Source of the DNA: Thauera butanivorans NBRC 103042
GTDB taxonomy: Bacteria; Pseudomonadota; Gammaproteobacteria; Burkholderiales; Rhodocyclaceae
Length of the DNA stretch: 64,000 nucleotides
Assembly: GCF_001591165.1 (NCBI RefSeq)
Contig: NZ_BCUG01000023.1
Location: 1 to 64,000 of the forward strand
Direction of reading: 5' to 3'
A program made the position numbers and the translations under genes. This document shows, piece by piece, positions 13,615 through 27,589 of the stretch. A model generated the notes under the pieces. That model was not told the origin of the DNA and ran no database searches. It saw only the letters and a program-made list of their open reading frames with translations. Position 1 is the first letter of the stretch. Each line of letters starts with the position of its first letter.

Positions 13615-14385
13615 ATGGCCAAGATATTCTGCGTCGCCAACCAGAAAGGCGGGGTGGGCAAGACCACCACCTGCGTCAACCTCGCCGCCGCGCTGCAACT
13701 GGCCGGCCAGCGCACGCTGCTGATCGACCTCGATCCGCAGGGCAACGCGACGATGGGCAGCGGCATCGACAAGCGCGGCCTGAAGGCGTCGATCTACCAG
13801 TTGCTGGTGGGCCTGGAAGACCTCGCCGGCGTGCGCGTCACCTCGCCGACCGGCGGCTACGACGTGCTGCCCGCCAACCGCGACCTTGCCGGCGCCGAAG
13901 TCGAGCTGGTCGATCTCGAGCAGCGCGAGAAGCGGCTGCGCAATGCGCTGGCGCCCTTCGACGCCGACTACGACTTCGTCCTCATCGACTGTCCGCCCTC
14001 GCTGTCGATGCTGACGCTGAATGGCCTGTGCTGCGCCAACGGCGTGATCATCCCGATGCAGTGCGAGTACTACGCGCTCGAGGGGCTGTCCGACCTGGTC
14101 AATACGATCAAGAAGGTACATGCCAACCTCAACCGCGATCTCAAGATCATCGGCCTGCTGCGGGTGATGTTCGACCCGCGCATGACGCTGCAGCAGCAGG
14201 TTTCCGCCCAGCTCGAAGGGCATTTCGGCGACAAGGTGTTCCGCGCCATCGTGCCGCGCAACGTGCGCCTGGCCGAAGCGCCCAGCCACGGCATGCCGGG
14301 CGTGGTGTTCGACCGGGCGGCCAAGGGCGCGCAGGCCTACATGGCTTTCGCGCGCGAGATGATCGAACGCGCCAGGACCTTCTGA
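13615..14385 (+). CDS. parA: Chromosome-partitioning ATPase ParA (Soj)
   Basis: A 256-residue deviant-Walker ATPase that moves ParB-parS complexes along the nucleoid. Deviant Walker A KGGVGKTTT lies within the first 20 residues; the family's switch region is DYDFVLIDCPPSLSML. Length matches chromosomal rather than plasmid ParA, since there is no N-terminal HTH. parB follows after 14 nt. Confidence 0.93.
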   Translation: MAKIFCVANQKGGVGKTTTCVNLAAALQLAGQRTLLIDLDPQGNATMGSGIDKRGLKASIYQLLVGLEDLAGVRVTSPTGGYDVLPANRDLAGAEVELVDLEQREKRLRNALAPFDADYDFVLIDCPPSLSMLTLNGLCCANGVIIPMQCEYYALEGLSDLVNTIKKVHANLNRDLKIIGLLRVMFDPRMTLQQQVSAQLEGHFGDKVFRAIVPRNVRLAEAPSHGMPGVVFDRAAKGAQAYMAFAREMIERARTF

Positions 14386-14399
14386 ATCCGGACACGACC

Positions 14400-15251
14400 A
14401 TGAACAAACCCAGACTCAAGGGCCTCGGCCGCGGACTCGATGCGCTGCTGGCGGCCAACCAGGACGACGAACCCGAGAAGGGCGAGCTGCAGACCCTGCC
14501 CACGATCGCGCTGCAGCCGGGCAAGTACCAGCCGCGCACGCGCATGGATCCGGGTTCGCTCGAGGAGCTGGCGGCTTCGATCAAGGCGCAGGGCGTCATG
14601 CAGCCGATCATGGTGCGTCCGGTGGGCGAGGACAGCTACGAGATCATCGCCGGCGAGCGCCGCTGGCGCGCCTCGCAGATCGCCGGCCTGGCCGAGGTGC
14701 CCTGCCTGGTGCGCGAGATCCCGGACGAAGCGGCGCTGGCGATGTCGCTGATCGAGAACATCCAGCGCGAGGATCTGAATCCGCTCGAGGAAGCCGGCGG
14801 CATCCAGCGCCTGATCGACGAGTTCGACATGACCCACCAGCAGGCCGCCGATGCGGTCGGCCGTTCGCGGCCGGCGGCGTCGAACCTGCTGCGCCTGCTC
14901 AATCTCGCCAGGCCGGTGCAGGAGCTGCTGATGGCCGGCGACATCGACATGGGCCATGCGCGTGCGCTGCTGCCGCTCGACGGCGCCAGCCAGATCCAGC
15001 TCGCCAACCAGGTTGCCGCCCGCCAGCTGTCGGTGCGCGACACCGAGCGCCTGGTGCAGCAGATCCTGAACCCCCGCCAGAAGAAGCCCGCGCATCAGCC
15101 GGACCGCGACCTGCTGCGGCTGGAAGAAGAGATCGCCGACAGCATCGGCGCTTCGGTGAAGATCCGGGCCAACAAGAAAGGCGCTGGCGAAGTCACGATC
15201 CGCTTCGGCAGCCTGGACCAGCTCGACGGCCTGCTCGGACGCTTGCGCTGA
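14400..15251 (+). CDS. parB: Chromosome-partitioning protein ParB (Spo0J)
   Basis: A 283-residue CTP-dependent parS-binding clamp. The ParB/Srx-like N-domain has QPIMVRPVG and the GERRWRAS motif; the HTH follows (MTHQQAADAVGRSRPAAS), and the C-terminal dimerisation domain ends the protein. The start lies 14 nt after the parA stop in a common operon. No full parS consensus was found in this window. Confidence 0.93.
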   Translation: MNKPRLKGLGRGLDALLAANQDDEPEKGELQTLPTIALQPGKYQPRTRMDPGSLEELAASIKAQGVMQPIMVRPVGEDSYEIIAGERRWRASQIAGLAEVPCLVREIPDEAALAMSLIENIQREDLNPLEEAGGIQRLIDEFDMTHQQAADAVGRSRPAASNLLRLLNLARPVQELLMAGDIDMGHARALLPLDGASQIQLANQVAARQLSVRDTERLVQQILNPRQKKPAHQPDRDLLRLEEEIADSIGASVKIRANKKGAGEVTIRFGSLDQLDGLLGRLR

Positions 15252-15480
15252 CCGGGGTACGCAAGCAAGGCCCCCACGCTCCGCGGGCCGCAAGAGGGGC
15301 GGTTTTGCACAGCCGGCCCGTTCCGCAGGCGCGGAGCAGTGCTCCGCGAAACCCCTGATCCACCCTCCGAGGGAGCGCTTTTGCCTTGGGACGGTCCGGC
15401 GGCAAAAAGCCGCGTGGGGCCGGGCTGTGCGGTGGCGCGATGGCGGATGGGAGGGGGCCTTCGACGTCCTCGCAGACACA
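15252..15480. other. Structured gene-free region after parB
   Basis: No convincing gene. The stretch is rich in inverted repeats: GCACAGCCGGCCC (15307-15319) with a one-base-bulged partner at 15417-15430; a 9-bp perfect repeat with one-nt loop at 15330-15348; and TTTTGCC (15379-15385) with GGCAAAA (15401-15407). The outer pair encloses the inner ones, so the region could fold as one branched structure. It may serve as the parB terminator or be a dispersed repeat element. Confidence 0.45.
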
Positions 15481-15560
15481 CACGACAGTCGAATGAAGCG
15501 GATAATTTCTATAAGATATACGACAGTTGACGGGGGCGTTTGCTGCAATGCAACTAAAGT

Positions 15561-15589
15561 TTGACTTTGCTGTGGATAACCCCTAGTAT
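15561..15589 (+). promoter_or_regulatory. Sigma70 promoter of the atp operon
   Basis: TTGACT (15561-15566), a 17-bp spacer and TAGTAT (15584-15589) make a near-consensus promoter about 45 bp before atpI. The surrounding 70 bp is markedly more AT-rich than its neighbours. Confidence 0.75.
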
Positions 15590-15633
15590 TCGCGGGATTT
15601 TTCGGCGGTCTCCGGCTGCCGGCATGACAATCG

Positions 15634-16822
<1,189 letters not shown>

Positions 16823-16884
16823 GAACAAGTTTCGGCTTCATCTTCAACGTAGTACCTGGTTTTTAAACTCACCTTCCCCACTAA

Positions 16885-17139
<255 letters not shown>

Positions 17140-17186
17140 TCGGTTCGAGTTCATCCTTTTTTGAACCAACCTGAGGGCCAAGAACC

Positions 17187-17660
17187 GTGAATTTGAACGC
17201 AACCCTGATAGCCCAGCTCGTTGTGTTCTTCATTCTGGCGTGGTTCACGATGAAATTCGTGTGGCCGCCCATCGTGAAGGCACTGGACGAGCGTGCGAAG
17301 AAAATCGCCGACGGGCTGGCAGCTGCGGACAAGGCCAAGGCCGATCTGGCGCTCGCCGAGAAGAAGGTCGTCGAGGAACTGCGCAAGGCTCGCGAATCCG
17401 CGGGCGATGTGCGTGCCTCCGCTGAAAAGCAGGCGAGCCAGCTTGTCGATGAAGCCCGTGCCGAAGCCGCCCGCATCATTGCGGCCGCCCGCGAAGCTGC
17501 CGAGACCGAAGCCGGTGCTGCAGCCCAGCGCGCCAAGGAAGCGCTGCGCGACCAGGTCGCCAGCCTGGCCGTTGCCGGTGCCGAGAAGATTCTGCGCCGC
17601 GAAATCAACGCCCAGGTGCACAGCGAACTGCTTGCCAACCTGAAACAGGAACTGCAATAA
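17187..17660 (+). CDS. atpF: F0F1 ATP synthase subunit b
   Basis: A 157-residue stator subunit: one N-terminal membrane helix ([20 protein letters not shown]) followed by a long charged Ala-rich helix that forms the peripheral stalk. Translation starts at a GTG (17187) preceded by GAGGG; no ATG fits. The atpH start follows 3 nt after the stop. Confidence 0.95.
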   Translation: MNLNATLIAQLVVFFILAWFTMKFVWPPIVKALDERAKKIADGLAAADKAKADLALAEKKVVEELRKARESAGDVRASAEKQASQLVDEARAEAARIIAAAREAAETEAGAAAQRAKEALRDQVASLAVAGAEKILRREINAQVHSELLANLKQELQ

Positions 17661-17663
17661 GTC

Positions 17664-18197
17664 ATGGCCGAGAACGTCACCATCGCGCGCCCCTATGCGG
17701 ATGCCGCCTTCGAGCTGGCTCGCGGGGCAGGTGCGCTGGGGCCTTGGTCGGAAGCACTGGATCGGCTCGCCGCCCTGGCGGCCGATCCGGACATGCGGGC
17801 CTGCATCTCCGATCCCAATCTCAGCGCCGATCAGCTCGTGAAGCTGGTGCTGGATGTGGCCGGAACCCTGTCCGCTGAACAGCAGAACTTCGTCCGCATC
17901 CTCGTGGATAACGAACGTCTGCAGGTGCTTCCCGAGATCCGTGACCTGTTCGTTGCACTGAAGAACGAACACGAAGGTGTCCTCGAGGCTGAAATCGCCT
18001 CTGCCTTCCCCCTCGACGATGCGACCTTGGTATCGCTCAAGTCCGACCTCGAAGCCCGCTTCAAGGCGAAACTGAACATCCAGGTCCATATCGATCCCGC
18101 CCTCATCGGTGGGGTCCGCATCGCCGTCGGCGACGAAGTCATCGACGCCTCGGTACGCGGCAAGCTCGCGAACATGGCCGCTGCGCTAAAGAACTAG
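17664..18197 (+). CDS. atpH: F0F1 ATP synthase subunit delta
   Basis: A 177-residue soluble stator subunit linking subunit b to the F1 head. It starts [19 protein letters not shown], the usual N-terminal alpha-subunit-binding helix, and ends with the VDPALIGG-like strand ([19 protein letters not shown]). Position between atpF and atpA confirms it. Confidence 0.95.
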   Translation: MAENVTIARPYADAAFELARGAGALGPWSEALDRLAALAADPDMRACISDPNLSADQLVKLVLDVAGTLSAEQQNFVRILVDNERLQVLPEIRDLFVALKNEHEGVLEAEIASAFPLDDATLVSLKSDLEARFKAKLNIQVHIDPALIGGVRIAVGDEVIDASVRGKLANMAAALKN

Positions 18198-18210
18198 GAG
18201 CATAAAAGCT

Positions 18211-19749
<1,539 letters not shown>

Positions 19750-19770
19750 GGCCGGCGAGGGAGACGGAAT

Positions 19771-20640
19771 ATGGCAAGCGGTAAGGAAATCCGTACCAAG
19801 ATCAAGAGCGTGCAAAACACGCGCAAGATCACCAAGGCCATGGAGATGGTGGCTGCATCCAAGATGCGCAAGGCGCAGGACCGGATGCGGGCCGCCCGTC
19901 CCTTTGCCGAGAAGATCCGCCGACTCGCCGCGAACCTGTCCCAGGCCAATGTGACCGACTACAAGCACCCCTTCCTGGTTCACAAGAGCCAGGTCAAGCG
20001 GGTGGGGCTGATCCTGGTGACCACCGACAAGGGTTTGTGCGGTGGTCTCAACACCAACGTCCAGCGCATCGCCCTCAACGCGATGAAGGACTGGGAGTCC
20101 TCGGGCGTGACCGAGATCCGTGCCTGCGCCATCGGCAACAAGGGTCTGGGTTTCATGCAGCGGATGGGCGCCAAGGTGGTGTCGAACGTCACCCAGCTGG
20201 GTGACACGCCGCACCTGGAGAAGCTGATCGGTCCGGTCAAGATCATGCTCGACGCGTTCCAGAACGACGAGCTCGATGCGGTCTACCTGGTCTACACCCG
20301 CTTCATCAACACGATGAAGCAGGAACCGGTGCTCGAGCAGTTGCTGCCGCTCACCGGTGAAAAGCTGGGTACGCCGGACAGTTCGTGGGATTACCTCTAC
20401 GAGCCGGATCCGCAGGTCGTCATCGACGAACTGCTGGTTCGCTACGTCGAGGCGCTGGTCTATCAGGCCGTGGCCGAGAACATGGCATCCGAACAGAGCG
20501 CGCGCATGGTGGCAATGAAGGCCGCTTCCGACAATGCCAAGAACGTGATTGGCGAACTGCAGCTGGTCTACAACAAGACCCGCCAGGCCGCGATCACCAA
20601 GGAGCTGTCGGAAATCGTCGGCGGCGCCGCCGCGGTGTAA
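19771..20640 (+). CDS. atpG: F0F1 ATP synthase subunit gamma
   Basis: A 289-residue central rotor shaft. The N-terminal [20 protein letters not shown] helix and the C-terminal signature in [19 protein letters not shown], with the helix continuing to ELSEIV, are diagnostic. Length is normal. Confidence 0.96.
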   Translation: MASGKEIRTKIKSVQNTRKITKAMEMVAASKMRKAQDRMRAARPFAEKIRRLAANLSQANVTDYKHPFLVHKSQVKRVGLILVTTDKGLCGGLNTNVQRIALNAMKDWESSGVTEIRACAIGNKGLGFMQRMGAKVVSNVTQLGDTPHLEKLIGPVKIMLDAFQNDELDAVYLVYTRFINTMKQEPVLEQLLPLTGEKLGTPDSSWDYLYEPDPQVVIDELLVRYVEALVYQAVAENMASEQSARMVAMKAASDNAKNVIGELQLVYNKTRQAAITKELSEIVGGAAAV

Positions 20641-20651
20641 GGCATTATTGA

Positions 20652-22067
<1,416 letters not shown>

Positions 22068-22120
22068 TTCGTCCGCCCGCGCGGTGCTTCGGTGCCGCGC
22101 GGATTTGAAAAGGAAACACT

Positions 22121-22546
22121 ATGGCTATGACGGTTCATGTCGACATCGTCAGTGCGGAAGAGCAGATCTTCTCCGGGCTGGCCGAATTCGTCGCGCTGCC
22201 TGGCGAGGCGGGTGAACTCGGCATTCTGCCCGGCCACATGCCGCTGATGACCCGGATCAAACCGGGGGCGGTGCGGGTCAAGGTTCCGAATCAGGCGGAA
22301 GAAGAGCTTGTGTTCGTTGCCGGTGGTTTGCTCGAGGTTCAGCCGGGTCTGGTGACGGTGCTTGCCGACACCGCGATCCGCGGCAAGGATCTGGACGAGG
22401 CGAAGGCGCTGGAAGCCAAGAAGAAGGCTGAAGAGGCAATGGCCAACCAGACCGCGCGTCTGGATTATGCCAAGGCCCAGGCCGAGCTCATGGAAGCCGT
22501 GGCGCAGCTTGCCGCGATCCAGCGTCTGCGCAAGCGCGGTCACTGA
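22121..22546 (+). CDS. atpC: F0F1 ATP synthase subunit epsilon
   Basis: A 141-residue F1 subunit with an N-terminal beta-sandwich ([30 protein letters not shown]) and C-terminal helical hairpin that can inhibit ATP hydrolysis. An AGGAAA site lies before the ATG. Last gene of the operon; a terminator follows. Confidence 0.95.
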   Translation: MAMTVHVDIVSAEEQIFSGLAEFVALPGEAGELGILPGHMPLMTRIKPGAVRVKVPNQAEEELVFVAGGLLEVQPGLVTVLADTAIRGKDLDEAKALEAKKKAEEAMANQTARLDYAKAQAELMEAVAQLAAIQRLRKRGH

Positions 22547-22583
22547 TCGCTTCTCCATCCTGCCTGAAGGCGGGACGGAAATG

Positions 22584-22613
22584 AAAAAGCAGCTCCTTGG
22601 GGCTGCTTTTTTT
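22584..22613 (+). terminator. Terminator of the atp operon
   Basis: AGCAGC and GCTGCT pair around an 8-nt loop, extended by A-T pairs, and end in seven T residues. It lies 38 bp after atpC. Confidence 0.88.
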
Positions 22614-22650
22614 CGATCCATGCTTCGGAAAGAAAGGGCTTTCCCGTGAT

Positions 22651-23232
22651 TCAGCGGCCTTGCTCTAGCCGTGAAATGCGCTTGTCGAGTCGCCCGATGG
22701 CGTCGCGCAAGGCGACGATGTCCTGCGCCAGCGGAGGAAGTGCGCCGTGCGGCACGAGCAGTGAGGCCTCTTCGGTTAGGTACTCGGCGACGTTGCCACC
22801 TGCGCGCTCGAGAGAGCGGCGGCTTTCGCCGACCAGTTGCTTGCCGCCTTCGACCAGACGGTGGGCGGCAATGTCGCCGAACAGCCGGGAGAGGTCTTCT
22901 TCCGCATCCCAGCGGAGGTGGCGGAAGACGAAGCCCAGGGCATCGGCGAGTTCGGCATTGCCTTCGATGCGCACGTGGCGCATCGCCGTTTCCAGGCCAT
23001 CGACCAGCAGCTTCGGCAGGTCGGATGCGGCAAGTACCAGCAATACCTCAGGCTCGTTCTCGCCGGACCATGCAGCCAGATAGCCTTCGGCGGACACCGA
23101 GAAATCGAGCTCCAGCAGCGGCGTGACGGCGAGCCGGGCCGTGCGGCCGGCATGTGGAAGCAGGCGCGTGCGCGCCCAGCCGGATTGCGACAGCAAATGG
23201 TTGGTGGCGGACAGGAAAGCGCTGGACAGCAT
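22651..23232 (-). CDS. ubiJ: UbiJ-type SCP2-domain protein (ubiquinone biosynthesis accessory factor)
   Basis: A 193-residue protein with an SCP2-like lipid-binding domain (LLPHAGRTARLAVTPLLELDFSV to about residue 100) and a C-terminal helix that is coiled-coil-like (DIVALRDAIGRLDKRISRLEQ). UbiJ forms part of the soluble complex that holds ubiquinone intermediates for the Ubi hydroxylases and methylases. Nearby ubiE supports the call. An in-frame ATG at 23280 would add 16 Pro-rich residues; 23232 fits the family better. Confidence 0.8.
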   Translation of the reverse strand: MLSSAFLSATNHLLSQSGWARTRLLPHAGRTARLAVTPLLELDFSVSAEGYLAAWSGENEPEVLLVLAASDLPKLLVDGLETAMRHVRIEGNAELADALGFVFRHLRWDAEEDLSRLFGDIAAHRLVEGGKQLVGESRRSLERAGGNVAEYLTEEASLLVPHGALPPLAQDIVALRDAIGRLDKRISRLEQGR

Positions 23233-23319
23233 GGTGGCCGGGCGTGGAGAAGTGGGCGGAAAAATATGAGCCGAAAGCAAAACGGGGAGGCCTGAGCCTC
23301 CCCGTCCATGCCCCGATGT

Positions 23320-24189
23320 TCAGTCGACCTGCTGGATGCCGGCGATGAGCCAGCCGCCCTGGCCCTTGATCGGCTTGGTCAGGTGCCAGATTTCGTCGAA
23401 GGCCTCCGGTGCGGCGCCTTCCGCTTCACGCAGCAGACCGTTGAAGCGGACGCTGACGACGTAGCGCTCGCTGTCCTGCTCGACATCGACGACGTCGGCG
23501 TTCAGTTCGACGACATCGGTGCGCTGGGCAGCGGCGCCGCGCTCGTTGAGCTGCATGCAGATTTCGGCGAAGACTTCCGGCGTGGTGAATTCACGCAGAT
23601 CGTCCAGGTTGCCGGCATCGTTGGCGGCCTGCAGGCGAATGAAGTTCAGTTTGGCCTGGCGGGCGAAGCCCTGCACATCGAAGCCTTCGGCAAGCGCCTT
23701 GTCGAGGCCCGACGCGGCCGCGGCTTGCGGCGCGGACGACATCGGCGGCATCGGGTTCAGCGGCCGTGCGTTCGCGCCCGCACCAGTGCCTGCCCCCGCG
23801 TATTGCAGGTTCTGGCTTTGCTGGTTGTTGGCGTTGCGGCGGAACAGCAGGCGGAAGATGAAGAAGGCTGCGGCTGCGAGCAGCAGGATCATCATGAACG
23901 AGGCCATTTCCTCGCCGAGGCCGAGGTGGGAGAACAGCGCGGCCAGCCCCAGCCCGGCGGCGAGGCCGGCGATGGGGCCCATCCAGGAGCGCTTCTGACC
24001 GGCAGCGGCCGCGCCGGCGGGCGGGGTGTTCTGGGTTGCGGCGGGTTGGCGGGGGGCTTGCTGGGGCGTCGCATTGCGCTTCATGCCGAAGCTGCTGCCG
24101 CCGCCAAGGCGCTTGGCTTCGGCTTCGGGGGCGCCGATGAAGCCGAATGAAAAGATGGCGACGATCAGGGTGAGGATCAGATTCTTCAT
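23320..24189 (-). CDS. Tim44-domain membrane protein
   Basis: A 289-residue protein. A signal-like segment (LILTLIVAIFSFGFIGAPEAEA) is followed by a Gly/Gln/Pro-rich low-complexity stretch, one or two transmembrane segments (MGPIAGLAAGLGLAALF and MMILLLAAAAFFIFRLLF), a second linker and a C-terminal Tim44-like domain from about residue 170 (FARQAKLNFIRLQAANDAGN). Bacterial members are common but poorly characterised. It lies between ubiJ and ubiE on the same strand; the ATG at 24189 starts the signal peptide. Confidence 0.8.
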   Translation of the reverse strand: MKNLILTLIVAIFSFGFIGAPEAEAKRLGGGSSFGMKRNATPQQAPRQPAATQNTPPAGAAAAGQKRSWMGPIAGLAAGLGLAALFSHLGLGEEMASFMMILLLAAAAFFIFRLLFRRNANNQQSQNLQYAGAGTGAGANARPLNPMPPMSSAPQAAAASGLDKALAEGFDVQGFARQAKLNFIRLQAANDAGNLDDLREFTTPEVFAEICMQLNERGAAAQRTDVVELNADVVDVEQDSERYVVSVRFNGLLREAEGAAPEAFDEIWHLTKPIKGQGGWLIAGIQQVD

Positions 24190-24211
24190 CGTTGGTGGGT
24201 CTCCTGGGTTT

Positions 24212-24949
24212 TCAAAGCTTGTAGCCGCGATGCAGGGCAACCACCCCTGCACTGAGGTTGAAGTAATCGACACGCGAAAGGCCGGCTTGTTCCATCATGC
24301 CCTTCAATTCTTCCTGTCCGGGATGCATGCGGATGGATTCCGCCAGGTAGCGGTAGCTTTCGGCGTCGTTTGCCACCTGCTTGCCCATCCAGGGCAGCAG
24401 TTTGAACGAGTATAGATCGTAGATCGGCGACAGCGGCTTCCATACGCGCGAGAACTCGAGCACCAGCAGGCGGCCGCCGGGGCGCAGCACACGGCGCATC
24501 TCGGCCAGCGCGGCGTCCTTGTGAGTCATGTTGCGCAGGCCGAAGGCGACGGTCACGCAGTCGAACCAGTCGTCCGGGAAGGGCAGCTTCTCGGCATTGC
24601 ACTGTGCGCTCGGCATGGCGTAGCCATGGTCGATCATGCGGTCGCGGCCGCGCGACAGCATGGCGTGGTTGATGTCCGTCAGCCACACCTGCCCCTTGGC
24701 GCCGACCTTGCGTGCGAAGGCCAGCGACAGGTCGGCCGTGCCGCCGGCGACGTCGAGCACGCGATCGCCTTCGCGCACGCCGGAAACCTGGATGGTGAAA
24801 TGCTTCCACAGGCGATGGAGGCCGAACGACATCAGGTCGTTCATCACGTCGTACTTCTGCGCGACCGAGGAGAACACCTCGGCCACCTTCTTTTCCTTGG
24901 CTTCCTCGGCAACCGTCTGGAAGCCGAAGTGCGTCGTCTTGTCGCTCAT
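24212..24949 (-). CDS. ubiE: Ubiquinone/menaquinone C-methyltransferase UbiE
   Basis: A 245-residue SAM-dependent C-methyltransferase of quinone synthesis. It starts with [45 protein letters not shown] is the UbiE signature region. The SAM-binding motif is [12 protein letters not shown], and [20 protein letters not shown] with [10 protein letters not shown] completes the family pattern. The frame is open upstream, but MSDKTTHFG is the natural start. The DUF971 gene lies 7 bp upstream. Confidence 0.95.
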   Translation of the reverse strand: MSDKTTHFGFQTVAEEAKEKKVAEVFSSVAQKYDVMNDLMSFGLHRLWKHFTIQVSGVREGDRVLDVAGGTADLSLAFARKVGAKGQVWLTDINHAMLSRGRDRMIDHGYAMPSAQCNAEKLPFPDDWFDCVTVAFGLRNMTHKDAALAEMRRVLRPGGRLLVLEFSRVWKPLSPIYDLYSFKLLPWMGKQVANDAESYRYLAESIRMHPGQEELKGMMEQAGLSRVDYFNLSAGVVALHRGYKL

Positions 24950-24956
24950 GATCGTC

Positions 24957-25379
24957 TCAGTGATGATGTCCGCAACCACTCTTCGGCGCCGGCGGCGGCA
25001 CCTTGGCGGGATCGCGGCTGCCGCCGGCCCGGGCAAGGCGGTCGAGGTAGGTCTGCCACAATGCGTCCTGCTGCTGGCCGATCGTGTAGAGATAGTCCCA
25101 GGAGTACAGGCCGCTGTCGTGGCCGTCGGAGAACACCGGGCGGATCGCGTAGTTGCCCACCGGCTGCAGGTCGACCACGTCGACGTTGCGCTTGCCCTGC
25201 TGCAGGGTCTCCTGCCCCGGACCGTGTCCGCGGACTTCGGCCGAGGGCGAATGGACGCGCAGGAATTCGAAGGGCAAGGTGAAACGGCTACCGTCGTCGA
25301 AGGCGATCTCAAGCCGTTTCGACTGGCTGTGCAGCGTGATTTCGGTGGGAAGCGGGGTGTTCCGATCCAGTCCGGCCAT
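24957..25379 (-). CDS. DUF971 protein (gamma-butyrobetaine-hydroxylase-like N-domain)
   Basis: A 140-residue protein with the DUF971 fold: [39 protein letters not shown], and the C-terminal [14 protein letters not shown]. It ends in CGHHH, which could bind metal. The family is often found beside ubiE in betaproteobacteria, and some members take part in iron-sulfur protein maturation; the role here is not shown. An ATG at 25412 is an alternative start. The chosen one has GAGG upstream. Confidence 0.75.
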   Translation of the reverse strand: MAGLDRNTPLPTEITLHSQSKRLEIAFDDGSRFTLPFEFLRVHSPSAEVRGHGPGQETLQQGKRNVDVVDLQPVGNYAIRPVFSDGHDSGLYSWDYLYTIGQQQDALWQTYLDRLARAGGSRDPAKVPPPAPKSGCGHHH

Positions 25380-25473
25380 GGCCAAAGCCTCGCATTCGGG
25401 GGCCACAATCATACCCGAATCGTCATCGTCCGGCCCTGTGCCGCGGCCGCGCGCGGTATTGCAGGCCGATGAC

Positions 25474-25507
25474 GTGTCATCAAAACGTCAAACAGCTGCA
25501 ATAGACT
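25474..25507 (+). promoter_or_regulatory. Pho box and -10 of phoBR
   Basis: GTGTCAT (25474-25480), 4 nt, then ACGTCAA (25485-25491) approximate the CTGTCAT-N4-CTGTCAT Pho box. A TAGACT -10 hexamer lies 10 bp downstream, as in E. coli Pho promoters. This implies autoregulation by PhoB. Confidence 0.6.
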
Positions 25508-25536
25508 GTGCCCGTCAATAGCAGGGAATCGACAGC

Positions 25537-26247
25537 ATGCCAGCGAACATCTTGCTCGTGGAAGACGAACCGGCGATCCAGGAACTGATCGCCGCCAACC
25601 TCAATCGCGCCGGCCATCACGTGGTCCGTGCCGCCGATGCCGAGTCGGCCCAGCGCATCGTGCGCGAAGCGCTGCCCGACCTGATCCTGCTCGACTGGAT
25701 GCTGCCGGGGGCCTCGGGCATCGAGTTCGCCCGCCGCCTGCGTGCCGACGAGCGCACGCGTGCGATCCCGATCATCATGCTCACCGCCCGCGGCGAGGAG
25801 CAGGACAAGGTCACCGGGCTGGAGACCGGCGCCGACGACTACATCACCAAGCCTTTCAGCCCGCGCGAGCTGGTCGCGCGAATCAAGGCCGTGCTGCGCC
25901 GGCGGGCGCCGCAGACCACCGAGGACGCCGTCGAACTGGGTGGGCTGCGGCTCGATCCGGGCACTCACCGCGTGACTGCGGAAGGCAAGGTGCTGACCCT
26001 GGGACCGACCGAGTTCCGCCTGTTGCACTTCCTCATGACGCACCCGGAGCGGGTGCATTCGCGCGCGCAACTGCTCGACCAGGTGTGGGGCGACCACGTC
26101 TTCGTCGAGGAACGGACGGTGGACGTGCATATCCGTCGTCTGCGCTCGGTGCTCGAACCGGATGGCTTCGATGCGCTGGTCCAGACCGTTCGCGGCAGCG
26201 GCTATCGCTTCTCGACCCAGACGCCGCAGGTGCCGGCCGCGCGGTGA
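25537..26247 (+). CDS. phoB: Phosphate regulon response regulator PhoB
   Basis: A 236-residue OmpR-family regulator. The receiver domain has acidic residues VEDEP, the phospho-acceptor Asp in [10 protein letters not shown] and the Lys in YITKPFSP. The winged-helix effector spans about 135-228 with [14 protein letters not shown] and [15 protein letters not shown]. Upstream Pho box and downstream phoR support the phosphate role. Confidence 0.92.
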   Translation: MPANILLVEDEPAIQELIAANLNRAGHHVVRAADAESAQRIVREALPDLILLDWMLPGASGIEFARRLRADERTRAIPIIMLTARGEEQDKVTGLETGADDYITKPFSPRELVARIKAVLRRRAPQTTEDAVELGGLRLDPGTHRVTAEGKVLTLGPTEFRLLHFLMTHPERVHSRAQLLDQVWGDHVFVEERTVDVHIRRLRSVLEPDGFDALVQTVRGSGYRFSTQTPQVPAAR

Positions 26248-26269
26248 TCGACGCCGACGTGGAATCAGC

Positions 26270-27589
26270 GTGATCCATCGCCCTCTTCGCTACATCACCG
26301 TCGGCATCGGCGTGCCGGTGGCCGCCGTGCTGGCACTGGCGTTGCTGGCCGGCCACTACCGCGGCAGCGACGCCGCGCTTGCCCTGGTGGTGCTGGGCTT
26401 GCTGGCCATCGCCATCCTGCTCGTGCGCCATGTACGCATGCTGGTGGAATGGGCGCGCCAGCCTGTCGGCAGTATGCCGCCGCAGGTCGAAGGCCTGTGG
26501 GGCAGCGTGTTCGACGAACTGGAGGACCGCTTCCGGCGCGAACTCGAGGTGCGCGACAAGCTGTCGGAGGAGCTGGGCCGTTTCCAGCAGGCGGCGCAGG
26601 CGATGCCGGACGGCCTGCTCTACCTGGCCGAGGACGGCAGCATCGAATGGCTCAACGTGATGGCCGAGCAGCATTTCGGCCTCGATCGCCGCCGCGACCT
26701 GCGGGTGCCGGTCACCAACCTGGTCCGCCAGCCCGACTTCGTCGCCTATCTGCAGGCCGACCGCCATGCCGAGCCGCTGATCATGCATTCGCTGGGGCGC
26801 AGGGAAAGGGCGCTGCAGGTGCAGATCATCCGTTTCGCCGGCAACCGGCGCATGGTGCTGTCGCGTGACATCTCCAAGTTGCAGCGCCTGGAAAACATGC
26901 GCCGGGACTTCGTCGCCAACGTGTCGCACGAGATGCGCACGCCGTTGACCGTCGTCGGCGGTTTCCTCGAGACCCTGATCGACGGCCTCGACGACTTCAG
27001 CCGCGACGAGGTGCTGCATTTCCTGTCGCTGGCGCACGAGCAGTCGAGCCGCATGCGGCATCTGATCGAGGACCTGCTGGCACTGTCGGCGCTCGAGACG
27101 GGGGCGCCGGCGCCGCTGGAGGAGCGGGTGGATGTGCCTGCGCTGATGCAGACCGTGCAGCGCGAGGCCGAATCGCTGTCGGCGGGCCGCCATACCGTCA
27201 CGCTGGTGCTCGAAGGCGGCGGCGAGCTCAGGGGAAGCGCCAGGGAACTGCACAGCGCGTTCTCCAACCTTGCCACCAACGCGGTCCGCTACACGCCGGC
27301 GGGCGGGCACGTCGAACTGGGCTGGCGCGTCGATGCCGAGGGCGGCGAATACTGGGTCAGGGACGACGGCATCGGCATCGATCCCGAGCACATCCCGCGC
27401 CTGACCGAGCGCTTCTACCGCGTGGACCGCGGCCGTTCGCGCGAGACTGGCGGCACCGGCCTCGGCCTGGCCATCGTCAAGCACATCCTGAACCGCCACC
27501 AGGCTGTGCTCCGCGTCGACAGCGAGCCAGGCAAGGGCAGCCGTTTTTCGATGCGTTTCCCGCCGGCCAGGATCGGCGACGACAGCTAG
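26270..27589 (+). CDS. phoR: Phosphate regulon sensor histidine kinase PhoR
   Basis: A 439-residue kinase. Two N-terminal membrane helices (YITVGIGVPVAAVLALALLAG and LALVVLGLLAIAILLV) precede a linker, a PAS domain (about 95-195) and the kinase core. The H box is NVSHEMRTPLT, the N box NLATNAVRY, and the G boxes DDGIGI and GGTGLGLAI. Translation begins at GTG 26270 with GGAA upstream, 22 bp after phoB. The stop codon overlaps the stop of the convergent gene. Confidence 0.9.
   Translation: MIHRPLRYITVGIGVPVAAVLALALLAGHYRGSDAALALVVLGLLAIAILLVRHVRMLVEWARQPVGSMPPQVEGLWGSVFDELEDRFRRELEVRDKLSEELGRFQQAAQAMPDGLLYLAEDGSIEWLNVMAEQHFGLDRRRDLRVPVTNLVRQPDFVAYLQADRHAEPLIMHSLGRRERALQVQIIRFAGNRRMVLSRDISKLQRLENMRRDFVANVSHEMRTPLTVVGGFLETLIDGLDDFSRDEVLHFLSLAHEQSSRMRHLIEDLLALSALETGAPAPLEERVDVPALMQTVQREAESLSAGRHTVTLVLEGGGELRGSARELHSAFSNLATNAVRYTPAGGHVELGWRVDAEGGEYWVRDDGIGIDPEHIPRLTERFYRVDRGRSRETGGTGLGLAIVKHILNRHQAVLRVDSEPGKGSRFSMRFPPARIGDDS

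Noticed and set aside
15095-15483. Minus-strand frames after parB
   Set aside because: They span inverted repeats and overlap the parB end in antisense; composition is atypical for protein.
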